This document shows positions 1 through 7,344 of a stretch of 64,000 nucleotides of DNA, one piece after another. Under the pieces are notes generated by a model. The model searched no databases. It saw nothing but the letters and a program-made list of their open reading frames with translations, and had not been told where the DNA came from. The position numbers were made by a program, and so were the translations under genes. Numbering within the stretch: the stretch's first letter is position 1; every line of letters starts with the position of its first letter. Origin of the DNA: Haloarchaeobius amylolyticus (GTDB lineage Archaea; Halobacteriota; Halobacteria; Halobacteriales; Natrialbaceae). The stretch covers positions 1,116,001 through 1,180,000 of the forward strand of contig NZ_JANHDH010000001.1 in assembly GCF_026616195.1 (NCBI RefSeq), given 5' to 3'.

Positions 1-155
1 AGGGCGAGCACGACGCACCCATCGAGGACGTCCTCAGCGACGTCTCCCGGCTCCTGCTCACCATCCGTGACCTGGAGCGCGTCGGCGACCACGGCGTCAA
101 CATCGCCGCCCGTGCGCTCTACATGATCGAGAACGACGACGAACTCATCCTGTAG
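1..155 (+). CDS. phoU: PhoU family phosphate uptake regulator, C-terminal fragment (cut by window edge)
   Basis: Only the last 50 or so codons are present; the reading frame is open from the left edge and stops with TAG at 153-155. The end reads LERVGDHGVNIAARALYM followed by an acidic tail, nearly the same as the end of the next gene, so this is a PhoU paralogue. PhoU proteins are three-helix-bundle proteins that couple the Pst phosphate transporter to phosphate regulation. Two phoU genes in a row is common at the end of haloarchaeal pst operons, so pstSCAB probably lies to the left of the window (inference). The second phoU follows after 97 bases. Confidence 0.85.
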   Translation, partial: GEHDAPIEDVLSDVSRLLLTIRDLERVGDHGVNIAARALYMIENDDELIL

Positions 156-252
156 CTCCCACAGCTCCTTTCGTCGCCGCCCCGGGCGGCCGCCGATGGC
201 CCTGACCTGACCGGACGCAACACCGATAGGTCAGTAGGCGAAACGTTCGAGC

Positions 253-924
253 ATGCCCCGCGAGAGCTTCCAGCGGAAACTCGATTCGCTGGAGTCGGAG
301 GTCCTGTACATGAGCGACATCGTCGTCGACCGCCTCAGGACGGCGCTCTCGGCGATGGAGGCCGGAGACGAGTCCGTCGCCTGGCAGGTCGTCAGGGGAG
401 ACGGCGAGGTGAACCAGCTCTACCTCGACATCGAACAGCAGTGCATCGACCTGCTCACGCTCCAGCAACCGGTCGCGGGCGACCTGCGCTTCATCGCCGC
501 CTCGTTCAAGATAGTCACCGACCTCGAACGCGTCGGCGACCTCGCGACGAACCTCGCGCAGTACACCATCGACGCGGACAGGGACGCCTACCCGGAGGTC
601 GACGTCCAGGACATCGGGAGCGAGACGGTGGCGATGGTCGAGCAGGCGATGGAGGCCTACGCGGGGCACGACGTCGAGGCCTGCTACGACATCGCGGCCC
701 ACGACGACGAGGTCGACGCGATGTGCGAGCACGCGAGCCAGGTCGTCGTCCGCGACCTCATCGAGTCCGACGCCGCCGAACAGCCGGACATCGACGTGGC
801 GCTTGACGCCGTCTCGCGGTTGCTCCTGACGGTCCGGGACCTCGAACGCGTCGGGGACCACGCCGTGAACGTCGCGGCGCGCACCCTCTACATGGTCGAG
901 AACGACGACGAACTCCTCTACTGA
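253..924 (+). CDS. phoU: PhoU family phosphate signaling/uptake regulator
   Basis: A 223-residue cytoplasmic protein, the usual PhoU length. It carries the two PhoU repeats: LERVGDLAT at about residues 91-99 and LERVGDHAV at 197-205, each within a helical bundle and each supplying the acidic residues that bind metal clusters in this family. It is a tandem paralogue of the partial gene at the left edge and has the same acidic C-terminus. PhoU restrains phosphate import through PstB and, in archaea, may also act with PhoU-HTH regulators. The gene overlaps the oppositely oriented next gene by 7 bases at their 3' ends. Confidence 0.93.
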   Translation: MPRESFQRKLDSLESEVLYMSDIVVDRLRTALSAMEAGDESVAWQVVRGDGEVNQLYLDIEQQCIDLLTLQQPVAGDLRFIAASFKIVTDLERVGDLATNLAQYTIDADRDAYPEVDVQDIGSETVAMVEQAMEAYAGHDVEACYDIAAHDDEVDAMCEHASQVVVRDLIESDAAEQPDIDVALDAVSRLLLTVRDLERVGDHAVNVAARTLYMVENDDELLY

Positions 925-1499
925 GCGTCGAACGTCCAGGTCTCGTCTTCGGTATCCTCGTCCGTCGCCGGCGGTGACACGCCGGGGAGGCACGCGAGGC
1001 GCTCTGCGACCATCGCCCACCACGGTTCCTCGTCGTTGTAGCCCGCGGAGTGGGCGGGGTACACCGACGAGACGAGGTTCTCGGTGGTCGCCTCGCCCTC
1101 CTCGCGGAGGAACTCGTAGGCCGCGCGGACCGCGTCCCGGCGCCAGTCCCGCATCATCTCGCTGGCGCCCGGAACCGACAGCGACGCGATGACGCGCTCG
1201 GCCCGTGCCTCCGGCGACGAGTCGGCTCCCTCGGCGGGCCGGTACCAGACCGTCATGGTCGCCTCCTGCGACCGGAGTTCCTTCCGGCGCAGGTCGCCGC
1301 GCTCGACGAGGTCCGCACACAGCGACCGCGTGGTCGCCTCGTCGAGACCGACCGCGTCCGCGAGTTCCGCCGTCGTCCCCGGTTCCCCGACCGCCAGCTG
1401 TTCGAGCACCAGCACGGCGGGAACGCTCTCCCCCTCCTGCAGCATCGACCGCGTCTCGTTCGCACCCATACCACCCTCTTCGCATCGCACGCACATCAT
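918..1499 (-). CDS. Winged-helix (HTH) domain protein, function unknown
   Basis: A 193-residue soluble acidic protein. Residues about 30-85 look like an archaeal winged helix (a helix, then TTAELADAVGLDEATTRSL as the second and recognition helices, then a basic wing with DLRRKEL). The C-terminal half is helical with no family I can name. A TATA-like run (reverse complement of AATAAAAG at about 1522-1529) lies about 27 bases before the ATG at 1499, which favours this leaderless start; an internal ATG at 1469 (MGANETRS) is the alternative. The product is probably a transcriptional regulator (inference). Its 3' end overlaps phoU by 7 bases in convergent orientation. Confidence 0.75.
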   Translation of the reverse strand: MMCVRCEEGGMGANETRSMLQEGESVPAVLVLEQLAVGEPGTTAELADAVGLDEATTRSLCADLVERGDLRRKELRSQEATMTVWYRPAEGADSSPEARAERVIASLSVPGASEMMRDWRRDAVRAAYEFLREEGEATTENLVSSVYPAHSAGYNDEEPWWAMVAERLACLPGVSPPATDEDTEDETWTFDAQ

Positions 1500-1657
1500 T
1501 GTTCCCCGACAGACCTGTTACAATAAAAGACATATATCGGTGTTGTTTACTAAGTTTTAGATAGGGTGAACCCGTGATTTAGCCCGATGACGACTTCGAG
1601 CCGACGTGGGCGATGGCCACGGGTAGTGGTCCTGACAGGCGAACGGGGTGTGTGTCG

Positions 1658-2476
1658 ATGAGTTCGATAACAATCGAGGTCGACGACCCGGCGACGGCCT
1701 ACGAGAACGTCCTCGAACTGTTCGAGGCCGCGCCTGTGGACTTCTCGCAGGTGACCTCGGTCCGGCTCGAGATAGAGTACGAGTCCGAGGACGGCGCCGA
1801 GCCGGCCGAGTCCGACGCCGAACCCGGTATCGGCGCGAGAGACGACGAGTCGAACCCCTCCATCGCCGACGCCGAGGGCGGGACGGTCGCGCCGGCGTTC
1901 GACACCGACGGCGACGACACACCGGCCGACGGCTTCGGCGCGATCTCCTTCGACGACGCCGATGACAGCGACGCGGACGACGACCCCTTCGGCGACGCCG
2001 TCGGCCCCGACTCCGACGAGTCGATATTCGACGCCGACGCCGAGCCAGCGACCGACGGCCACGACCAGCAGGCCGGCGAGTCCATCTTCGCCGAGACGGC
2101 CGACGAGGGGTCGACGACCACCGACGACGGAGACAGTGCGGGAATCGGACAGACAGCCGACGCCGACGGCCTGAACGGCGTCACCTTCGAGGACCCGATG
2201 CGCGAGACCACGGACGCGACGGCCGAACCGGTCGTCCAGGACGCCGAGACCGACCGGACAGCCGGCGACCAGCCGACCCCCTCGCCCCGGACCTACAACA
2301 AGGTGATGCGCCTCCTCCAGAACCGCGACTTCCCCATCGAACGCGCCCAGATCGAGTCCGTCGCCGCCGGCGCCTACGACGTCGACCCAGAGGAGTGTCG
2401 CGCCATCGTCGACGCGGCCATCGAGAAGGGCCTCGTCGCACAGGACGGCCCGAAACTCATCGACCCGACCGAGTAA
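1658..2476 (+). CDS. Hypothetical haloarchaeal acidic protein with C-terminal helix-turn-helix-like domain
   Basis: A 272-residue protein if the ATG at 1658 (MSSITIEVDD) is used; an in-frame ATG at 1613 would add 15 residues that do not look conserved. Three parts are visible: an N-terminal small beta/alpha segment (about residues 1-45), a long disordered stretch made mostly of Asp, Glu, Ala and Gly (about 45-205), and a compact C-terminal helical domain of about 60 residues beginning near RTYNKVMRLLQNRDFPIER, which looks like a small winged-helix or helical fold. I cannot assign a function. The middle region is unusually acidic even for a haloarchaeon and is probably a flexible linker. Confidence 0.72.
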   Translation: MSSITIEVDDPATAYENVLELFEAAPVDFSQVTSVRLEIEYESEDGAEPAESDAEPGIGARDDESNPSIADAEGGTVAPAFDTDGDDTPADGFGAISFDDADDSDADDDPFGDAVGPDSDESIFDADAEPATDGHDQQAGESIFAETADEGSTTTDDGDSAGIGQTADADGLNGVTFEDPMRETTDATAEPVVQDAETDRTAGDQPTPSPRTYNKVMRLLQNRDFPIERAQIESVAAGAYDVDPEECRAIVDAAIEKGLVAQDGPKLIDPTE

Positions 2477-2535
2477 TCACGTCCGTCTCGCTGTCGCTGC
2501 TGGCTTCTTCGCGGATTTGAGGATTACTGAACGAG

Positions 2536-2568
2536 TCAGGAAGTAGTGGCCGGGGCGGGCTCCGAACT
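2536..2568 (-). repeat. Truncated copy of the tRNA-Met 3' end plus its flank
   Basis: These 33 bases are identical to 2689-2721, which are the 3' part of tRNA-Met (T-arm side and acceptor strand) plus 12 bases beyond its 3' end. The copy lies 153 bases downstream of the intact gene and in the same orientation. It lacks the rest of the tRNA and cannot fold as one. The spacer holds a perfect hairpin (CTGACGGAG at 2571-2579 with CTCCGTCAG at 2585-2593) and GC-rich inverted repeats. The layout is what an integrase-type attachment site leaves behind, but no integrase gene is present. Confidence 0.8.
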
Positions 2569-2700
2569 TCTGACGGAGACAAGCTCCGTCAGCCTCCCGC
2601 TCACTGCGTTCGCGGGAGCCGCGAGCGGGTTCTCCACCCGCACCCGCCACGACGGTTGGACTCGTCACTCACTGTCGTTCGTGACTTCGTCAGGAAGTAG

Positions 2701-2855
2701 TGGCCGGGGCGGGCTCCGAACCCGCGATCTCCGCATGACCCAGGTTCGAGACTTGGCGGGTCCCGTGGGGCATGCATGAGCCTTCCCAGGCAGTTACCGC
2801 ACCGAATCTCTAAACCCTATGAGTGCGGCGCTATGTCCAGCTAAGCCACCCGGCC
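2701..2855 (-). tRNA. tRNA-Met (CAT), elongator type, with intron
   Basis: Read on the minus strand, the acceptor strands GGCCGGG (2855-2849) and CCCGGCC (2708-2702) pair fully, with A at 2701 as discriminator. The anticodon stem is CCGCA with TGCGG and the loop is CTCAT-A. An intron of about 81 bases (2817-2737) splits the loop just after the base 3' to the anticodon; its two ends (GGGTTTAGAGATT and AAGTCTCGAACCT) can pair, giving a bulge-helix-bulge site for the archaeal splicing endonuclease. Haloarchaeal elongator tRNA-Met is known to carry an intron here. A TATA-like TTTAAG on the minus strand at about 2881-2888 serves as promoter. The T-loop is TTCGGAG, with G where A58 is usual. Confidence 0.93.
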
Positions 2856-2989
2856 TCACTCATCGCTTGTCCAGTGTGAAACTTAAACCTTCTCAACTGT
2901 CCCGGCCCTGTCTGGGAGTCTCACCCCTATGTCGACCGTCGTTCGGCCGGCCCCACGGATTTATACCGTGGGGTAGTAAAGCAGTGAGC

Positions 2990-4480
2990 ATGGACGTTCC
3001 GGGCATCGTAGAGACGACACTCGCAGGCGAAGACGTCGCGGCCGAAGTCTCCCTGGGCGGGGAGAACGTGCTCTACGTCACGCCGACGCGGACCCTCATC
3101 TACCAGTCGGAGGGCTTCCTGAGCGACGAATCCGTCGACGAGTACCCACACGAAGCAGAGCGAATGACCGTCAAGGAGGGCCGGCGCAAGACCCGCATCA
3201 CGCTGACGTACTCGCTGGATGGCGAGCGGGACTTCACCGTCCCGGCCAACGTCTCCGAGTCGGTCATCCACCCGGTCCTCGCGGGCGTGCTCAACGCCAG
3301 CGGGGTCACGAACCCCGGCGAGACGGTGACACAGACGTTCCGGTTCTCGGAGCTCACGGTCGTCATCACCTCCGAGCGCCTCGTCAAGCACGTCGGCGGT
3401 GCCGTCTGGGACGAGGACTACGAGGAGTACCACTTCGCGGACGTGACCGGCCTCAGTTTCGAGGACGGCAGCGTCGCGACGCAGGTCGTCCTCGAGGTCG
3501 ACGGTCGTCCCGAGCGCATCAAGGTCGCCAACGACCGGGCCGCCGAGGTCAAGGAGTACCTCCAGCAGTCCCTGTTCGCGTACTACGACGTGAACTCGCT
3601 GGACGCACTCAACGACGCGGTGCGGCCGGCCGACGTCGACGAGGAGGAGCGCCCCTCCCCCATCGACTTCGGCGAGGGCGTCGACCCACTCGACGCGGGC
3701 AACACGGTCCAGCCAGACGAGGCCGACGCGGACCTGCCGGAAGAGTCCGGCCAGCCCCAGCACGCCGCAGGCCAGGACCAGCACGCGGCGGGGCAGGGAG
3801 GCCAGGCCCCCCAGCAGGCCGACCCGCTGGCGGGTGGACCCGGCACCGGGACGACGGCGGAGGCCGACCAGCCGGGCCGACAGCAGGACCAGCAGTCGGC
3901 ACAACCCGACCAGCAGTCCCGGGAACAGCACCAGCAGCCGCCACAGCACGACCAGCAGTCGGCACGCGGTGAGCAGCCACAACAGGACCAGCAGCCGCCT
4001 CGACAGGACGACCGGAGTTCGCCCCAGGACGACCGGCAGCCAGCCGCGTCCCGGTCCCAGTCGGAACCCCGAGAGTCCCGGACGCACTCGCAGGTGGAGT
4101 CCCCGCCGGAGGCGGCGGAGGCACAGCCAGAGGTCGAGCCCGAGCCAGAACCGGCAGCCACCCACCAGTCCGAGCAGGCAGACCACCAGCAGGAGCCGGT
4201 GGCCCCCGACCAGCATGAGCCCGACCCGTCACAGACCGGCCAGGCCGCCGGCACCGAACCGGAACCCGGCGCCGAACCCGAGGTCGCGGACGACGAGGAC
4301 GACGCTGCCTCGCCGTTCGAGGCGGCCGGGTTCCAGCCCGCGACCGCCGACGCGACCGACGAGGCGGTGCTGGAACGGCTCGACAGGCTCGAGGAGCAGG
4401 TCCAGAAGCAGAACGAACTCATCGAGCGCCAGGGCGCGCTCATCCAGCAGCTCGTCGACGAACTCAGCCGGAACCGATAG
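2990..4480 (+). CDS. Hypothetical haloarchaeal protein: N-terminal PH-like domain, Gln/Pro/acidic linker, C-terminal coiled coil
   Basis: A 496-residue protein. A TATA element (TTTATA at about 2960-2965) sits 25-30 bases before the ATG at 2990, so this leaderless start is preferred over upstream in-frame codons that run through the tRNA. Residues 1-about 210 are well structured, mostly beta, with two similar halves, resembling bacterial/archaeal PH-like domains. Residues about 225-445 are low complexity, with many QQ, DQQ and QPE runs. The last 35 residues (LERLDRLEEQVQKQNELIE and onward) form a clear coiled coil. No membrane segment is seen. The shape suggests a cytoplasmic scaffold or oligomeric protein; the exact role is unknown. 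A convergent neighbour starts 2 bases past its stop. Confidence 0.85.
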   Translation: MDVPGIVETTLAGEDVAAEVSLGGENVLYVTPTRTLIYQSEGFLSDESVDEYPHEAERMTVKEGRRKTRITLTYSLDGERDFTVPANVSESVIHPVLAGVLNASGVTNPGETVTQTFRFSELTVVITSERLVKHVGGAVWDEDYEEYHFADVTGLSFEDGSVATQVVLEVDGRPERIKVANDRAAEVKEYLQQSLFAYYDVNSLDALNDAVRPADVDEEERPSPIDFGEGVDPLDAGNTVQPDEADADLPEESGQPQHAAGQDQHAAGQGGQAPQQADPLAGGPGTGTTAEADQPGRQQDQQSAQPDQQSREQHQQPPQHDQQSARGEQPQQDQQPPRQDDRSSPQDDRQPAASRSQSEPRESRTHSQVESPPEAAEAQPEVEPEPEPAATHQSEQADHQQEPVAPDQHEPDPSQTGQAAGTEPEPGAEPEVADDEDDAASPFEAAGFQPATADATDEAVLERLDRLEEQVQKQNELIERQGALIQQLVDELSRNR

Positions 4481-4482
4481 CG

Positions 4483-4845
4483 CTACTCTCTCCCCGTCAC
4501 CTTCCGCACACACGACGACCCGAACGGCCCCAGTTCTCCCGCCTCCAGCTCGATGAAGTGTCCCGTCGAGATGCCCGTGCCACAGCGCCGGCACTCGTAG
4601 TCGCCCTCCCGGGTGACCACGTCGCTGGTCTGGCTGACGAAGCCGCTGCCGGTGGTCTGGACGACGCCGTCCTCGCGCTCGATGACGCCGCGCATGACCG
4701 CCGTGTCGAGTATCTCGCGGACCGTCGCCGGGTCGCGGGTGACGACCTCGATGCGGTCCATCGCGTCGGCCAGCGACAGCTCGGGGTCTTCCAGTTTCGA
4801 GAGGAGTTCCACGCCGAGTTCGATGCGCTCGTCCTGGCCGTCCAT
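4483..4845 (-). CDS. DUF5830 family zinc-site protein
   Basis: A 120-residue protein starting at MDGQDERIELG; the frame is open further upstream but that part is Ala/Arg-rich and unlike coding sequence. The N-terminal two thirds look like a small winged helix (AMDRIEVVTRDPATVREILD). The C-terminus has C-R-R-C-G and ends in GPFGSSCVRKVTGRE, giving three cysteines that probably hold a zinc ion. This pattern matches what I remember as the haloarchaeal family DUF5830. Function is unknown; a nucleic-acid-binding regulator is plausible. It ends 2 bases from the convergent gene on the other strand. Confidence 0.85.
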   Translation of the reverse strand: MDGQDERIELGVELLSKLEDPELSLADAMDRIEVVTRDPATVREILDTAVMRGVIEREDGVVQTTGSGFVSQTSDVVTREGDYECRRCGTGISTGHFIELEAGELGPFGSSCVRKVTGRE

Positions 4846-4958
4846 CGGTGTCCCCTCCTCCCGCCACTCGATTAAGCCTTGCGCGCGCGGCCGAGTGGGA
4901 GCCGCGGCCGCCCACCGCACCGAAAGACCGTTACCGTCTCGCCGGCGACGTGGGGACG

Positions 4959-5636
4959 ATGCGAGCCGACCTGTCCCCGCGAGCCCTCGCGGGCGCCGCC
5001 CTCGTCGCCCTCGTCGTGGCCGCGAGCCTGCTCACCTCGCCGGACGCGGTGCTCGTCCACGTCGAGGCGCTGGCGGCCGACCCGCTGCTGTTCGGGGCGG
5101 CACTGGTCGTCCTCTACTCGGTCCGGCCGCTGGTCGCGTGGCCGACCACGCTCGTCGCCGTCGTCGTCGGCTACGGCTACGGGGTCGCACTCGGCGTCCC
5201 CATCGGCCTCGCCGGCGCGGTGTACACGTCGATGCCGCCGTTCTTCGCGGCCCGGTGGGTCGACGACGGCGGACCGATTCCGGTCCTCGACCGGCTCTCG
5301 GCGGTCGGCCGGTTCCGGACCTCCGCGGAGCGGTACTTCGACACCGCGGGCGGCGTGCGGGGCGTGACGGCGGCGCGACTGGCCCCCATCCCGGCCGACG
5401 CGGTCACCTGTACCGCCTCGGTCAGCGGGGTCCGACTGAGACACTTCGTCGCCGGCACGCTCGTCGGCGAACTTCCGTGGACGGTCGCGGCCGTGGTCGT
5501 CGGCAGTTCCGCGAACACGCTCACGACCCACGGGCTGGGCGCTATCGGGCTGCCACTCGCGGTCGCGATGGTCGTCTCCGCGGCGGTCCTCTTGGCAGGC
5601 CCGGCCTACGAGACGTTCGCTCACTCCTCGGAGTAG
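4959..5636 (+). CDS. VTT/TVP38 (DedA-like) family membrane protein
   Basis: A 225-residue integral membrane protein with about five hydrophobic segments. The family core is recognisable: SVRPLVAWPTTLVAVVVGY followed by a Gly-rich re-entrant loop (YGVALGVPIGLAGAVY), a charged amphipathic stretch, and RLAPIPADAVTCTASVSGV with a conserved R-x-x-P-I-P motif. VTT-domain proteins act as lipid scramblases or small-solute transporters; the substrate here is unknown. The ATG at 4959 is chosen because upstream in-frame sequence overlaps the neighbour's promoter and is Arg/Pro-rich. Its 3' end overlaps the convergent response regulator gene by 16 bases. Confidence 0.88.
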   Translation: MRADLSPRALAGAALVALVVAASLLTSPDAVLVHVEALAADPLLFGAALVVLYSVRPLVAWPTTLVAVVVGYGYGVALGVPIGLAGAVYTSMPPFFAARWVDDGGPIPVLDRLSAVGRFRTSAERYFDTAGGVRGVTAARLAPIPADAVTCTASVSGVRLRHFVAGTLVGELPWTVAAVVVGSSANTLTTHGLGAIGLPLAVAMVVSAAVLLAGPAYETFAHSSE

Positions 5637-6172
5637 AGGTCGGAGAGTTTCGCCTCGGCCTCCTCGGCCTCGGCGGCGAGTTCGTCGCTGACCGTCTTCA
5701 GCCGGTCCTCGAGGTGCTGGTACTCGTCGGTGTTCGAGAGGTCGTCGAAGTCGAGTTCGTCGTCCAGCGTCGCCATCTTGTTCGTCAGCTCGTCGTGTTC
5801 GCGGCGGCTCCCGTCGAAGCGGTTCTTCACCCGCAGCGACTCGATGAGTCGCATGAGCTGGCACTGTGTGACCGGCTTCGTGAGGTAGTCGTGGATGTCC
5901 ATCTGGACGATGTCGAGGCCGGGGTCGACCGCGGTGACCATGACGACCCAGCAGTCGTGCCCGTCGGCCCGGATGTGTTCGAGGACCTCGTCACCCGAGA
6001 GGCCGGGCATGTGCCGGTCGAGCAGCACGATGTCGACCGTCTCGTCGATGGTCTCGACGGCGCCACGGCCGTCGTAGGCGGTCAGCGTCTCGTACTCCTC
6101 GCCGATCCACGTCGCGTAGAGGTCGGCGAGGCGGTGCTCGTCGTCGACCACGAGTATCGTCGGTTGCTGCAT
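5621..6172 (-). CDS. HalX-domain response regulator
   Basis: A 183-residue two-domain protein. Residues 1-about 115 are a receiver domain: acidic pocket D10/D11, phospho-accepting D52 in LLDRHMPG, switch residue T80 in MVTAV and K99 in YLTKP. Residues about 118-180 are an alpha-helical, coiled-coil-like HalX domain, a halobacterial output module whose target is unknown. There is no DNA-binding domain, so it may signal through protein contacts. No histidine kinase gene is adjacent. The last codons overlap the VTT gene by 16 bases in convergent orientation, so the two transcripts can form a short duplex. Confidence 0.95.
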   Translation of the reverse strand: MQQPTILVVDDEHRLADLYATWIGEEYETLTAYDGRGAVETIDETVDIVLLDRHMPGLSGDEVLEHIRADGHDCWVVMVTAVDPGLDIVQMDIHDYLTKPVTQCQLMRLIESLRVKNRFDGSRREHDELTNKMATLDDELDFDDLSNTDEYQHLEDRLKTVSDELAAEAEEAEAKLSDLYSEE

Positions 6173-6253
6173 GCGTGACCAGGGTACTCTTCGGATGCAT
6201 GCGCCGTGCTATCCTATCGTTTTCGGCCACCCCGGCCGGACGGTGCCGCCCGG

Positions 6254-6439
6254 TCAGTTGAACGGGTCAGAACAGTCGTAGACCACGCCGTGTTGCTCAC
6301 AGACGTACTTGCAGTGGCGCTTGTACAGCGGTTCGCCACACATCGGGCAGGGCCGGCCACCGTGGTCGGCCCGGCTGTCGTCGTCCCGCGGGGTGTCGCC
6401 ACCCCCACCCGCGCTCGACTCCGCGTCCTCCTCGGCCAT
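6254..6439 (-). CDS. HVO_2523-like zinc-finger microprotein
   Basis: A 61-residue protein with an acidic, Gly-rich N-terminal tail (about 28 residues) and a compact zinc-finger core, CPMCGEPLYKRHCKYVCEQH. The C-x-x-C-G knuckle followed by H-C and C-x-x-H gives a four-ligand site. The core closely resembles a haloarchaeal zinc-finger microprotein family that I remember under the name HVO_2523. Such small proteins are often regulators or RNA/protein binders; no specific role can be read here. It lies alone, divergent from the small membrane protein gene. Confidence 0.85.
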   Translation of the reverse strand: MAEEDAESSAGGGGDTPRDDDSRADHGGRPCPMCGEPLYKRHCKYVCEQHGVVYDCSDPFN

Positions 6440-6512
6440 ACCTCGCCTTGCGCGTCGACCCTCCTAACGGTGTCGAGGGAGAATATTTCACGGTGGCCGA
6501 CGTGTCTTCGAT

Positions 6513-6788
6513 ATGGACGACGACCGAGCACCAGCCGACCTCGACGACCGCACCATCGCCATCATCCGGCGGAGCAACCAGCGCGCGTACAACGCGCTCC
6601 GTCTCGTCCTCCTCGGGCTGCTCGTCGGCCGCCTCGTCCGCGACCGTGAACTCGACCGCGGCCTGCTGGGGGCGCTCCTCGCGAGCACCGTCATCGACGT
6701 GCTCTACCAGCTCTACTACCAGATCGGCGGCTACGAGCACGACCGCTCCGGGCTGTCCGGCGACGCGGTCGAGGTCCAGGTCGAGTAG
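6513..6788 (+). CDS. Small membrane protein, function unknown
   Basis: A 91-residue protein. The N-terminal 28 residues are charged and include IIRRSNQRAYNALRL; then come two hydrophobic stretches (LLGLLVGRLV and GLLGALLASTVIDVLYQL), likely one or two membrane passes, and an acidic C-terminus. It is not a family I recognise. A TATA-like ATATTT at about 6482-6487 lies about 28 bases before the ATG, consistent with leaderless expression. Its stop codon abuts the stop codon of the convergent phosphatase gene with no base between. Confidence 0.72.
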   Translation: MDDDRAPADLDDRTIAIIRRSNQRAYNALRLVLLGLLVGRLVRDRELDRGLLGALLASTVIDVLYQLYYQIGGYEHDRSGLSGDAVEVQVE

Positions 6789-7289
6789 TCACGCCGTCGC
6801 CGCGAGGTACACCACGGCGAGTTCGTGGAGTGCCGGGTGTGGCATCGCGGCCGGCCGCGCCTGCTGGACGCGCCCGATCGCGTCGCGGAACCGCCGTCCC
6901 TCTTCTGCTGCCAGCATCGTCGCCAGCACCGTGCTGCTCCGCGAGATACCGGCCCTGCAGTTGACGAGCAGCGACCCGTCCCGCCGGAAGAGTTCTCTGG
7001 CGGTGTCGACGGCCTGCTCGAAGGCTTCCCACTCGTTGCCCGGTCCGTCCCGGAGCGGACGATGGTGGGTCGTCAGCGAGTGTGCGTCCGTGCTCACCGA
7101 CAGCACGAACTCGAACCGACGGTCGTGGCCCGTCCCGTCGGCCGCGGCCTCGTTCCCGATGTAGCACTCGCGGTCGCCGATGCGCCGGACGACGGGGAAC
7201 GGCTCGACGTAGCCCTTCGGGCGGACGAGCACGTCGTCGGCGTGGTCGGTCGTGGTCTGGTCCGTCGAATCGCCCCAGCTGTCGCTCAT
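6789..7289 (-). CDS. Dual-specificity protein phosphatase family protein
   Basis: A 166-residue protein with the cysteine-phosphatase P-loop V-N-C-R-A-G-I-S-R-S at about residues 107-116: nucleophile Cys, five residues, then the phosphate-binding Arg and a Ser. An Asp-containing region before it (TTHHRPLRDGPGNEWEAF) is in the place of the general-acid loop. The usual His before the catalytic Cys is Asn here. The product probably removes phosphate from Tyr/Ser/Thr or from small phosphorylated molecules in the cytoplasm. It is convergent with, and directly abuts, the small membrane protein gene; no kinase is nearby. Confidence 0.85.
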   Translation of the reverse strand: MSDSWGDSTDQTTTDHADDVLVRPKGYVEPFPVVRRIGDRECYIGNEAAADGTGHDRRFEFVLSVSTDAHSLTTHHRPLRDGPGNEWEAFEQAVDTARELFRRDGSLLVNCRAGISRSSTVLATMLAAEEGRRFRDAIGRVQQARPAAMPHPALHELAVVYLAATA

Positions 7290-7344
7290 ACGGTCGCGAG
7301 AGGAGAAGAACGGAGAGAGGGTCAGCGTCGGCTATCCGGGCCGT

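Noticed and set aside
4848-4958. Upstream extension of the VTT gene to 4848
   Set aside because: The added residues are Pro/Arg-rich and overlap the promoter and start of the divergent DUF5830 gene; the ATG at 4959 gives a normal membrane-protein N-terminus.
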